Shown piece by piece: positions 1 to 6,336 of a stretch of 13,425 nt of DNA (its first letter is position 1; every line of letters begins with the position of its first letter). The position numbers and the translations under genes are program-made. Location of the stretch: the NCBI GenBank assembly GCA_027013265.1, contig JALUXQ010000107.1:1-13425 (forward strand), in the 5' to 3' direction. This stretch comes from Campylobacteraceae bacterium (GTDB taxonomy: Bacteria; Campylobacterota; Campylobacteria; Campylobacterales; Sulfurospirillaceae). The notes beneath the pieces were generated by a model. The model made no database searches. It was not told the DNA's origin and saw nothing but the letters and a program-made list of their open reading frames with translations.

Positions 1-305
1 TTCGCAGAGTAAAAATATGGTAAAGCTATCTTAAGAAGGGCTAAATTTTTTGAAGACATGTCGTTTTTCAATCTATCTAGTATATTTTTTGAGCTGATTG
101 CTTTAAGAGAGGCTATCTCTTTTACTTTAGATTTTAAATCATCTATCTTTAATCGTCTATTTGAAACAACAACTATAGAGTAGTTAGAGATCAATCTTTT
201 GCTTTGATTCTCTATCACTTTATGCAATGTTATAGAAAACTCCACACTAAAAAACAGGACGAATAGCGACAATATAACAGACAGATGGTTTTTAAGGGAC
301 TTCAT
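1..305 (-). CDS. ftsX: Cell division protein FtsX, N-terminal fragment
   Basis: This is the beginning of FtsX, the membrane partner of FtsE in the divisome-associated ABC-type complex that controls septal peptidoglycan hydrolases. I translated the minus strand from the ATG at 305-303. It gives about 101 residues starting MKSLKNHLSVILSLF and stays open to the window edge, so the C-terminal part is missing. A short cytoplasmic N-terminus is followed by one hydrophobic segment (about residues 8-28) and then a charged region, which should be the periplasmic domain. This fits the known FtsX layout of TM1 followed by an extracytoplasmic domain. The start overlaps the end of ftsE by 14 nt, which suggests translational coupling. 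Identification rests mainly on position after ftsE and on topology, because this part of FtsX is poorly conserved. Confidence 0.85.
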   Translation of the reverse strand, partial: MKSLKNHLSVILSLFVLFFSVEFSITLHKVIENQSKRLISNYSIVVVSNRRLKIDDLKSKVKEIASLKAISSKNILDRLKNDMSSKNLALLKIALPYFYSA

Positions 306-966
306 ACAGAACTCCTTTGTCTATAAAAAAATGTTTATAATCTATGCCAATCGTTGCTGGGATATTGTGTGTCACAACAACTACTGTTGTGCCTAACTGC
401 TCTCGCGCATTTTTCAAAAGATTCCAAATAACTTCACTAGAATAATCATCCAAGTTTCCCGTAGGCTCATCTGCCAAAATCAAAACTGGGTTGTGAGCCA
501 ATGCCCTTGCGATTGCCACTCTTTGTTGTTCGCCACCACTCAATTCAAGCGGATATTTTCCTATCTTATGCGTTAGCTTCACATGCCTTAAAAGTTTTGT
601 TGCTTGTGCTTCGCAAACTGTTTTTGAAAAACCGCCTATCATCAAAGGTAGCATTATATTTTTCTCGATAGTCCAATTTTCTATCAACTTATAGTCTTGA
701 AAAACTATTCCTAGATATCTTCTTAAAAGATTTAATTTTGTGTTGTTTATCTTCTTAACATTTACTCCACAAATATTCAGCTCCCCTTTTTTTGGGGATA
801 ATTCTCCATACATCGATTTTAAGAGTGTTGATTTTCCGCTACCGCTTTTTCCTGTGACAAAAACAAACTCGTGAGAATTTATATTTAGATTTGTTTCTGT
901 GATAACAGGCTCATCTCTGCCATACCCTAGGCATAGATCTTTAGCATCAACTACCGTACTACTCAT
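292..966 (-). CDS. ftsE: Cell division ATP-binding protein FtsE
   Basis: ABC ATPase of the FtsEX complex, a cytoplasmic subunit acting at the division site. The 224 residues match the usual FtsE length of about 220. Visible motifs are Walker A GKSGSGKST (39-47), a Q-loop around FQDYKL (89-94), the ABC signature LSGGEQQR (142-149), Walker B LILADEPTGNLD (162-173, catalytic Glu167) and the switch His200 in VVTHN. LolD and MacB ATPases share these motifs. The assignment to FtsE comes from the directly following, overlapping ftsX and from the trmB-ftsE-ftsX order known in Campylobacter. Its start overlaps the end of trmB by 8 nt, so it is read as part of the minus-strand operon. Five N-terminal residues precede the first conserved strand, and no better start is visible. 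Confidence 0.95.
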   Translation of the reverse strand: MSSTVVDAKDLCLGYGRDEPVITETNLNINSHEFVFVTGKSGSGKSTLLKSMYGELSPKKGELNICGVNVKKINNTKLNLLRRYLGIVFQDYKLIENWTIEKNIMLPLMIGGFSKTVCEAQATKLLRHVKLTHKIGKYPLELSGGEQQRVAIARALAHNPVLILADEPTGNLDDYSSEVIWNLLKNAREQLGTTVVVVTHNIPATIGIDYKHFFIDKGVLYEVP

Positions 967-2152
967 GCGCCGTCCTTTGGTTTGCGATTTCCCCTAGCCA
1001 ATCATTTAGAAGATTGTGTGCTCTTTTGTTTGCTTTAGTTTCCAAGATATTATCTGGAAAATATCGAACTCTCTCTCTTAGAAACACTACATAAGCTCTC
1101 TCGTTTTTAGCGCTTGCTCCAAATGAAATCTTAAGCATACCTTCGTCTTCATTTATAGTGAAGATATCCTCTACATGTAAAAAAGAGTCTCTATCTTGCT
1201 TAGTGATATTTATAAAATTGTCTCTTATCATATTAAAGTGATAAAAAACATCAAATGATATCTTTTTAATCTTGTGTTTAGCATTAGACTCCTCATGGTT
1301 AGTCATGATGACATCATATATATCTTTCTCTTGGCTTTTCCATCTATCTTCATACTTACTGCTGATATCTAAATCTTGATTTTTATGTATAGACAGATCG
1401 GTTTTTTTAAACTTCACAAACTCTTCCAAGCAATACTCAAAGTACCTGTCGCTATCTGTTCGTATCTCTAATTTACCTTCGATTTTCAGCACTCTTATAG
1501 ACTCAGATATAAACTCATGCGAAATGACTCTTCTTTGTGGTTTTTTATCCCAAGGAACAGGGAAGTGTACAAATATCTTTCCAACGCTGTTTGATTTTAA
1601 AAATTCTAGGAAAATTCTCGCATCAAAATCAAGCAGATAAACATTGTCAATCGACTCTATATCGCACAATTTTGCAACTTGTTCAAGAGATGGTTTATGT
1701 ATCTCTATGCCTATAAACTCTATGTCAGGATGCTGTTTTGCTTGATGCAAAAGATGTCTTCCACTTCCAAAACCGACCTCTATCCAAATCTCTCTGTCTT
1801 GTTTGAACTCTCTTGTGAAGAAGTCTATATCTTTTAAAACTCTGTATCTCTTTTTGTTTTTCATCTTTTGTGGCTCTATATTTGAAAATAAAACTTCACA
1901 TTTGCATAAATCTCTAAAATCCCTAAGAGCTTGTTGCAAAAAGACAACTTGTGATGGACGAGAAATTTTTTCACCTTTAACCAGAAAAACATCTCCCTTT
2001 TTTCTCACCTGAAGAAAAAACTCTTCACCGTTTTGAGAAACTTTTATGAGGTATTCAGACTTATCTGAAGAGGCAATATATAGAAATTCACTATCACCAA
2101 ATTTAGTAGGAAAATTTGGCATAGTGATTTTTTTAGTTTTAAAGTTTGGCAT
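959..2152 (-). CDS. trmB: tRNA (guanine-N7-)-methyltransferase TrmB, long Campylobacterota form
   Basis: SAM-dependent enzyme that methylates G46 in the variable loop of tRNAs to m7G. The catalytic Rossmann domain occupies about residues 120-250. It shows a SAM-binding EVGFGSGRHLL (125-135), an acidic GIEIHKP (148-154), HFPVPWDKKPQRRV (196-209, the family's FPxPWxKxxHxKRR region) and LEIRTDSDRYFEY (228-240). At 397 residues it is far longer than the roughly 240-residue E. coli enzyme. About 120 extra residues lie before the catalytic core and about 145 after it, as I recall for Campylobacter and Helicobacter TrmB. The start beginning MPNFKTKKI is preferred over the second MPNF ten codons later. 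The C. jejuni protein begins almost identically (from memory), and a weak AGAAG ribosome site precedes the first ATG. It lies 16 nt downstream of flpA and overlaps ftsE. Confidence 0.95.
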   Translation of the reverse strand: MPNFKTKKITMPNFPTKFGDSEFLYIASSDKSEYLIKVSQNGEEFFLQVRKKGDVFLVKGEKISRPSQVVFLQQALRDFRDLCKCEVLFSNIEPQKMKNKKRYRVLKDIDFFTREFKQDREIWIEVGFGSGRHLLHQAKQHPDIEFIGIEIHKPSLEQVAKLCDIESIDNVYLLDFDARIFLEFLKSNSVGKIFVHFPVPWDKKPQRRVISHEFISESIRVLKIEGKLEIRTDSDRYFEYCLEEFVKFKKTDLSIHKNQDLDISSKYEDRWKSQEKDIYDVIMTNHEESNAKHKIKKISFDVFYHFNMIRDNFINITKQDRDSFLHVEDIFTINEDEGMLKISFGASAKNERAYVVFLRERVRYFPDNILETKANKRAHNLLNDWLGEIANQRTAHE

Positions 2153-2168
2153 ACTTCTTCTATACTAC

Positions 2169-3407
2169 TTAATTATCTTTTGGTATCGTAATCACAACTG
2201 ATTCAGACGGCTTGGATTCTAGTCCATAAGTATCGATGGCAACAACTCTATATGTGTATTCGACTCCTGGTATCACATTTTTGTCTTGAAAACTAAAAGA
2301 TGACAGTCCAGTTATGTTTTGCGTTTTACCATCAAACTCTTTTATAATATTGTAACTTACTGCTCTGTTGTCTCCACTATCCCAAGTAAGCATAACGCTT
2401 CTTCCATCTTGCTTTATAGATGAAATCGAAACACTTTGTGGAACAGCAAGTGTCGAGCCAGCTACTGGTGAACTTTGTCTTTTAGACTCTAAGCCATCTA
2501 CATCAACTGCTGTCACTTTATAATAGTATGTTTTGCCGTTATCATTTACCAAATCTTCAAATTTTGTATCTTTTGTTTTTGCATAGTAACTATAAAAAAG
2601 TATAGGATTTATGGTTCTATATACCTTATAAAATAATATATCTGGTTTTTTATCAACATCCCAAGTTATGATGATTTTCTTTGGCTTATCCGTAGTAGCT
2701 CTAACATTTTCAACCATAGGAGGCAGTGGTTTTGTTTGAGCTTCTACGATTTGGCTAGGATTTGAAATCAAACCGTCAAATGTCTCTACTCTTATTCTGT
2801 ATTTATAGAGATAATTGTTTTTTAAACCACTATCTATATACTCTGCACTTAACCTTCCGTTCACTTTTGCTATTTGTGTCCACTTGGTAGAGCTAAGGTC
2901 ATTTCTCTCTATGATATATGCCGAAACTCTTGGGTACTCTTTGGGTCTCCATATAATTTTAACTCGATTTGGAAGCCCAACGATTGCTTTTAAAAATGCA
3001 ACTGATGGTATCATCTTGTTTGTACTGACTGTGATCATGTCGCTCGGAACAGATTCTCTGTTTTTAGCAGAAAATGATGAAAATCTATAGTAATATTGTG
3101 TTTGGGGAGTCAATTTTGTGTCCACAAAGTGTGAACTATATCTATCTTTTATAGTAGCAACTCTATGCAGTTTTGTTGAGTGCTCTTTTGGATTTGACCT
3201 GTAAACATGGTATCCCACAACTCTTTCGTTGTAGTTTGGCTTCCACTCAAACCCAATCTCCGTAATATCTGAGAGGGTTTTTATACCGCTTAGTGTTGGT
3301 AAACTTGTATCAATTATAGGTTTGGTTGGTGTTTGTGGCGTTGTCTGGCAACCACTAAAAACCAATATCGAAACTATTGGCAATGCCATCAGTCGTAATA
3401 TATTCAT
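2169..3407 (-). CDS. flpA: Fibronectin type III-domain lipoprotein, FlpA homologue
   Basis: Predicted surface lipoprotein of 412 residues, close to C. jejuni FlpA (about 410), an outer-membrane adhesin that binds host fibronectin. The N-terminus MNILRLMALPIVSILVFSGC is a lipoprotein signal with the acylated Cys at position 20. Phe at -3 is slightly unusual. A Pro/Thr-rich linker is followed by four fibronectin-III repeats at about 37-129, 133-225, 228-320 and 322-409. Each has the early Trp and the late YxYRV/YYYKV strand. Domain 2 carries WRPKEYPRV (153-161), at the place of the fibronectin-binding WRPHPDFRV reported for C. jejuni FlpA. I chose the ATG at 3407, preceded by AAGGA eight bases upstream, over a TTG six codons earlier. 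The gene overlaps the end of the upstream pseudouridine synthase gene by about 53 nt. Family and synteny are clear, but an adhesin role in this organism is inference. Confidence 0.87.
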   Translation of the reverse strand: MNILRLMALPIVSILVFSGCQTTPQTPTKPIIDTSLPTLSGIKTLSDITEIGFEWKPNYNERVVGYHVYRSNPKEHSTKLHRVATIKDRYSSHFVDTKLTPQTQYYYRFSSFSAKNRESVPSDMITVSTNKMIPSVAFLKAIVGLPNRVKIIWRPKEYPRVSAYIIERNDLSSTKWTQIAKVNGRLSAEYIDSGLKNNYLYKYRIRVETFDGLISNPSQIVEAQTKPLPPMVENVRATTDKPKKIIITWDVDKKPDILFYKVYRTINPILFYSYYAKTKDTKFEDLVNDNGKTYYYKVTAVDVDGLESKRQSSPVAGSTLAVPQSVSISSIKQDGRSVMLTWDSGDNRAVSYNIIKEFDGKTQNITGLSSFSFQDKNVIPGVEYTYRVVAIDTYGLESKPSESVVITIPKDN

Positions 3408-4314
3408 CAATTGTATCCTTATCAAAATATTTATCTATCGTCTCTCTAAAATCATCAAACAGCGGTGCTTTAACTAACATCATTTCGCCACTTTTTGGAT
3501 GCTTTAGATACAACATGTATGCATGCAACATAACTCTATTTATTTTACCATTTTGGCTCTTAAAACCATATAAACTATCGCCTAAAATGTGGCGAGAGAG
3601 TGAACTTAGATGTACTCTTATCTGATGAGTTCTTCCTGTATAGAGTTTTACTGCTATGAGTTCCACTTTTTCATTTTTTGATAGCGCTATCTTGGAAAAA
3701 AAACTTTTTGCTGTTTTTCCGTTTTCAACTACACCCATTTTGAGCCTGTTTTTCGGATTTCTTCCGATTGGTTTTTCAACTATGATGTTCTCTTTTAGGG
3801 GCAAATCAATAAGCGCTATATAAAATCTGCCCATACTTTTATCTTCTAACTGTTTTGAGAGATTTATATGGGTTTCATTGTTTTTTGCCACCACAAGTGC
3901 TCCGCTGGTCTCTTTGTCAATCCTATGAACTATGCCATGCCTCTGTTCTCCGCTTATCGTAGAGAGTGAAATCCCCTTTAATTTAAGCCAATCAACCAAA
4001 GTCGCCTCTTTTACACTTGGTGCTCCATGGACTGTCAAAAAAGGTGGTTTGTTCACTATGAGCAAATCATCATCTTCATATAAAATATCTACATCAAAAT
4101 CAACTTTATACTCGCTTTTCTCTTCAACCATATCTTTAAACAGATAGGTGACAGTATCTCCTACTTGAAGCTTTGTGCTTGATTTGTTTGTAATTTTGCC
4201 GTTAACTTCGATACCAACAGTTTTTATGAATTTTTCCACCTGAGATCTTGTGAGGTTTAACTCTTTGCTCATAACGATATCAACTCTTGCATTTTTCTTG
4301 CTAACAAAGGTCAT
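3355..4314 (-). CDS. RluA-family pseudouridine synthase (RluD/RluC-like) with S4 domain
   Basis: Isomerises uridine to pseudouridine, most likely in 23S rRNA. It has an N-terminal S4 RNA-binding domain (about 8-58, ending KLQVGDTVTYLF) and then the PseudoU_synth_2 catalytic domain. The active-site motif is HRIDKETSGALVVAKN (130-145) with catalytic Asp133. The downstream GRTHQIRVHL and ILGDSLYG motifs are also present. The length of 319 residues is normal for RluD (326 in E. coli). The position upstream of flpA and trmB matches Cj1280c in C. jejuni. It appears to be the first gene of the minus-strand operon, diverging from rodA. Its start codon is preceded only by a weak AG-rich sequence (AAGAGAG). 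The exact target uridines (RluD or RluC type) cannot be decided from the sequence, so I give no symbol. Confidence 0.92.
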   Translation of the reverse strand: MTFVSKKNARVDIVMSKELNLTRSQVEKFIKTVGIEVNGKITNKSSTKLQVGDTVTYLFKDMVEEKSEYKVDFDVDILYEDDDLLIVNKPPFLTVHGAPSVKEATLVDWLKLKGISLSTISGEQRHGIVHRIDKETSGALVVAKNNETHINLSKQLEDKSMGRFYIALIDLPLKENIIVEKPIGRNPKNRLKMGVVENGKTAKSFFSKIALSKNEKVELIAVKLYTGRTHQIRVHLSSLSRHILGDSLYGFKSQNGKINRVMLHAYMLYLKHPKSGEMMLVKAPLFDDFRETIDKYFDKDTIDEYITTDGIANSFDIGF

Positions 4315-4328
4315 TTTTCTCTCTTTTT

Positions 4329-4337
4329 TGATATAAT
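4329..4337 (+). promoter_or_regulatory. Extended -10 promoter of rodA
   Basis: The sequence TGATATAAT is an exact extended -10 element (TGn-TATAAT). There is no recognisable -35, which is common for vegetative promoters in this phylum. Transcription would begin near 4344, downstream of the ATG at 4336-4338. That ATG overlaps the last bases of the -10 box and so could not be translated from this transcript. This argues for the TTG start of rodA at 4369. The site lies in the 54-nt gap between the divergent start codons of the pseudouridine synthase gene and rodA. Confidence 0.6.
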
Positions 4338-4368
4338 GTTTACAAATAACTTAAAGGCAAGGTTTATA

Positions 4369-5469
4369 TTGTTACAAATTGACAGAAGAGTTCTTATCCA
4401 TTTTGATTTTTTATTGCCAATCCTTGTTTTGCCAGTTATTGGTATGTCCTATTTTCTTATCTCAGATATAAATGCTACACTTGCAAATAAACAGATAGTG
4501 TATTTTACCATAGGATTCCTAGCTTTTTTATTTTTTTTCCTTATTCCTATCAAGAAATTTGAGTGGCTTATACCCTCTTTTTATTGGGTTACCATCTTTT
4601 TACTTATAAGTGTTGATTTTTTTGGCACCTCTAGACTTGGTGCAAGAAGATGGCTTGACATACCTTTTGTAAACTTTTCACTGCAACCATCAGAGATATT
4701 TAAACCGATGTTTGTACTCATGCTAGCTTATCTCATAAAACAAAATCCACCAGATGAAAAGGGTTATAGCTGGAAAAATTTCGTAAAACTTAGCTTTCAC
4801 ATCTTGTTGCCATTTTTACTGATAGCAAAAGAGCCTGATTTGGGAACTGCTATGGTATTGCTGCTTGTAGGGTATGGTGTCTTATTTGTCATAGGGGTCA
4901 ACAAAAAAATCTGGTTTACATTAATCTTGTTGATAGGCGTTAGTGTGCCTTTTTTATATAACTCTTTGCATGATTATCAAAAAAAGAGAATAACTGATTT
5001 TGTCAGCGAAAAGCCTAGCTACCATGTCAAGCAATCAATCATAGCCATAGGCTCAGGCGGGCTTTATGGTAAAAGTATAGAGAATGCCACCCAAACTCGC
5101 TATAAATTTTTGCCGATTTCTACAAGTGATTTTATATTTGCCTACTATGTAGAGAGGTTTGGGTTTTCAGGGGCTCTTGCCCTTATAGTTTTTTATAGCC
5201 TGCTCATAACCCATCTCATCACACTGAATTTCAAACTAAAAAAAGACTATTTTGCCCAAGTTGTCACCACAGGCATCAGCTTTTTGCTCTTTGTTTACAC
5301 TAGTGTAAATATCGCTATGACCATAGGCCTAGCTCCAGTCGTAGGAGTTCCCCTGCCCTTTTTTAGCTATGGAGGCAGTAGCTTTATAACATTTATGATA
5401 TTTTTCGGTATTTTAGAAAACACTCTTACTTTTAGATATGACCCTACTTACAAATCTATAAAATATTGA
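4369..5469 (+). CDS. rodA: Peptidoglycan glycosyltransferase RodA (SEDS family)
   Basis: SEDS-family polymerase that makes glycan strands from lipid II during cell elongation, working with PBP2. It is an integral inner-membrane protein with about ten hydrophobic segments. Family motifs, numbered from the TTG start, are ARRWLDIP (92-99), LQPSEIFKP (105-113), KEPDLGTA (154-161, with putative catalytic Asp157), FLPISTSDFIFA (247-258) and GVPLPFFSYGGSS (326-338). FtsW shares much of this. RodA is preferred because of the 366-residue length, the N-terminal LQIDRRVLxHFD and synteny with C. jejuni mrdB. The TTG at 4369 is chosen because AAGG lies six bases upstream, the protein then begins like C. 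jejuni RodA (from memory), and the upstream ATG at 4336 falls inside the -10 box. If the ATG were used, the protein would be 377 residues. Confidence 0.92.
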   Translation: MLQIDRRVLIHFDFLLPILVLPVIGMSYFLISDINATLANKQIVYFTIGFLAFLFFFLIPIKKFEWLIPSFYWVTIFLLISVDFFGTSRLGARRWLDIPFVNFSLQPSEIFKPMFVLMLAYLIKQNPPDEKGYSWKNFVKLSFHILLPFLLIAKEPDLGTAMVLLLVGYGVLFVIGVNKKIWFTLILLIGVSVPFLYNSLHDYQKKRITDFVSEKPSYHVKQSIIAIGSGGLYGKSIENATQTRYKFLPISTSDFIFAYYVERFGFSGALALIVFYSLLITHLITLNFKLKKDYFAQVVTTGISFLLFVYTSVNIAMTIGLAPVVGVPLPFFSYGGSSFITFMIFFGILENTLTFRYDPTYKSIKY

Positions 5470-5508
5470 TATTTTATAGATTTAAACTAATTTTAATAAA
5501 TAACAGAG

Positions 5509-5514
5509 TAAAAT
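5509..5514 (+). promoter_or_regulatory. Possible -10 box for the tRNA gene
   Basis: TAAAAT lies 17 nt before the mature tRNA 5' end, which would put the transcription start near 5521 and leave a leader of about 11 nt. No clear -35 is visible, and the surroundings are so AT-rich that chance matches are likely. Read-through from rodA, which ends 62 nt upstream without a terminator hairpin, is an alternative. Confidence 0.35.
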
Positions 5515-5531
5515 TTCAGCCTTAAAAGAGT

Positions 5532-5608
5532 GGGTTCTTAGCTCAGTTGGTTAGAGCTCTCGGCTCATAACCGAGCGGTCAAGTGTTCGAGTCACTTAGA
5601 ACCCACCA
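5532..5608 (+). tRNA. tRNA-Met (CAT anticodon, elongator type)
   Basis: A complete 77-nt cloverleaf. The acceptor stem GGGTTCT pairs with AGAACCC, the D stem is GCTC/GAGC, the anticodon stem CTCGG/CCGAG, the variable loop CGGTC, and the T stem AAGTG/CACTT with loop TTCGAGT. Discriminator A is followed by an encoded CCA. The anticodon CAT is at 5566-5568. Initiator tRNA is excluded because position 1 pairs with 72 (G-C) and the anticodon stem lacks the three consecutive G-C pairs. The remaining choice is elongator Met or the lysidine-modified Ile2. Acceptor pair U4-A69, in place of the C4-G69 that TilS recognises in E. coli Ile2, favours Met, although those rules may differ in this phylum. Confidence 0.9.
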
Positions 5609-5703
5609 TTTTGCTCTATGCAATCTCACTGTTCTGTCAAACCAATGAATTTATGGTATATCTCGAAAATATAGACTAGAATAAAAAATATTTCAGTTTA
5701 ATT

Positions 5704-5725
5704 TATATCAATATATCTTGATATA
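5704..5725 (+). promoter_or_regulatory. ArsR/SmtB-type operator (perfect inverted repeat)
   Basis: Two 8-nt arms, TATATCAA (5704-5711) and TTGATATA (5718-5725), are perfect reverse complements separated by 6 nt. The core ATCAA-N6-TTGAT is the consensus half-site arrangement known for ArsR-family repressors. The right arm contains the -35 hexamer TTGATA of the downstream promoter, so a bound repressor would block RNA polymerase directly. No arsR-like gene lies in the window, so the regulator must be encoded elsewhere. The local sequence is very AT-rich, but a perfect 8-bp arm with this core and this placement is unlikely to be accidental. Confidence 0.6.
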
Positions 5726-5746
5726 TTATTTATTTTATGATATACT
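5718..5746 (+). promoter_or_regulatory. Near-consensus sigma70 promoter of the thioredoxin/ALDC-like/rhodanese operon
   Basis: The -35 TTGATA (5718-5723) and -10 TATACT (5741-5746) are separated by exactly 17 nt. Transcription would start around 5752-5754, giving a leader of about 20 nt with AAGGAG (5763-5768) five bases before the ATG at 5774. This is the only promoter in the window with a recognisable -35, and it is overlapped by the inverted repeat at 5704-5725. The rest of the 165-nt gap between the tRNA and this gene shows nothing else identifiable. Confidence 0.65.
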
Positions 5747-5773
5747 TTCTAAAAAACACGCGAAGGAGAAAAA

Positions 5774-6334
5774 ATGGAAAGAACATTAAGAGTAATCATA
5801 GGTTTAGCCTTGATAGGCTATGGAGTATATAGTGGAAATGTTTGGTTTTATTTAGGAATTATCCCTCTAATCACTGGTATAATAAATTGGTGCCCTATGA
5901 AAAAAATAATGGGTGGATGTAAAAATGGAGAGTGTTCTAGCGGCAGTTGTCAAACAGATATAAAAAGTGATCAAGCAAACTCATGCTGTAGCTCAAGTAC
6001 AAAACTGACCGAAAACAGCTCTTGCTGTGACAGTCAGGTGTCACAGCAGTTAGATAGAAAATCAAGTTGCTGCGCTGATTCAAAAACAGATGAGATAGTG
6101 ATAAAAATTTTAGGCACGGGTTGTGCTAATTGTATCGCTTTAAAAAAAGTTGTAGATGAGGCAATAGAAAATATAGATAAAAATATTAAAGTTATGAAAG
6201 TTGAGGATATTAACGAAATTATGAAATACCAAATTGTGAGTACACCAGGACTTGTAATAAACGAAAAGATAAAAAGCACTGGAAAGTTATTAAATATTCA
6301 AGAAGTAACAAAACTTATAGAAGAGGGGAACTAG
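5774..6334 (+). CDS. DUF2892 membrane segment, Cys-rich linker and thioredoxin-like domain fusion
   Basis: A 186-residue protein in three parts. Residues 1-50 resemble DUF2892 (the YgaP-type membrane hairpin). Two hydrophobic stretches end in NWCPMKKIMGGCK, matching the family's CPxxxxxG signature. Residues 50-105 are a polar linker with Cys at 54 and 59 and three CC pairs (71-72, 84-85, 99-100), each preceded by Ser. Residues 107-186 are a small thioredoxin-fold domain of the 'small redox-active disulfide protein 2' type, with CANC at 117-120 and the cis-Pro loop STPGLV (Pro158). It is probably an inner-membrane-anchored thiol/disulfide reductase, and the Cys-rich linker may bind soft metals or metalloids. 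The thioredoxin_3 type is often found in arsenic-resistance operons (family knowledge), which agrees with the ArsR-type operator upstream. A strong AAGGAG supports the start. The substrate is unknown. Confidence 0.85.
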   Translation: MERTLRVIIGLALIGYGVYSGNVWFYLGIIPLITGIINWCPMKKIMGGCKNGECSSGSCQTDIKSDQANSCCSSSTKLTENSSCCDSQVSQQLDRKSSCCADSKTDEIVIKILGTGCANCIALKKVVDEAIENIDKNIKVMKVEDINEIMKYQIVSTPGLVINEKIKSTGKLLNIQEVTKLIEEGN

Positions 6335-6336
6335 GC

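Noticed and set aside
1803..2012. Plus-strand open frame (69 codons) inside trmB
   Set aside because: It lies opposite a strongly conserved gene, has no ribosome site and shows no recognisable features; it is a shadow frame.
4363..4368. Minus-strand -10 (TATAAA) for the pseudouridine synthase operon
   Set aside because: It is an imperfect hexamer in AT-rich DNA with no extended TG or -35, too weak to list as a feature although a promoter must lie in this region.
5532..5773. tRNA-adjacent integration (attachment) site for a mobile island
   Set aside because: The 3' end of the tRNA is not repeated elsewhere in the window and no integrase gene is present. The location is suggestive only.
5774..6334. 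Reading the first operon gene as an arsenate reductase
   Set aside because: The CANC motif and STPG cis-Pro loop fit a small thioredoxin. The HCX5R loop of ArsC-type low-molecular-weight phosphatases is absent.
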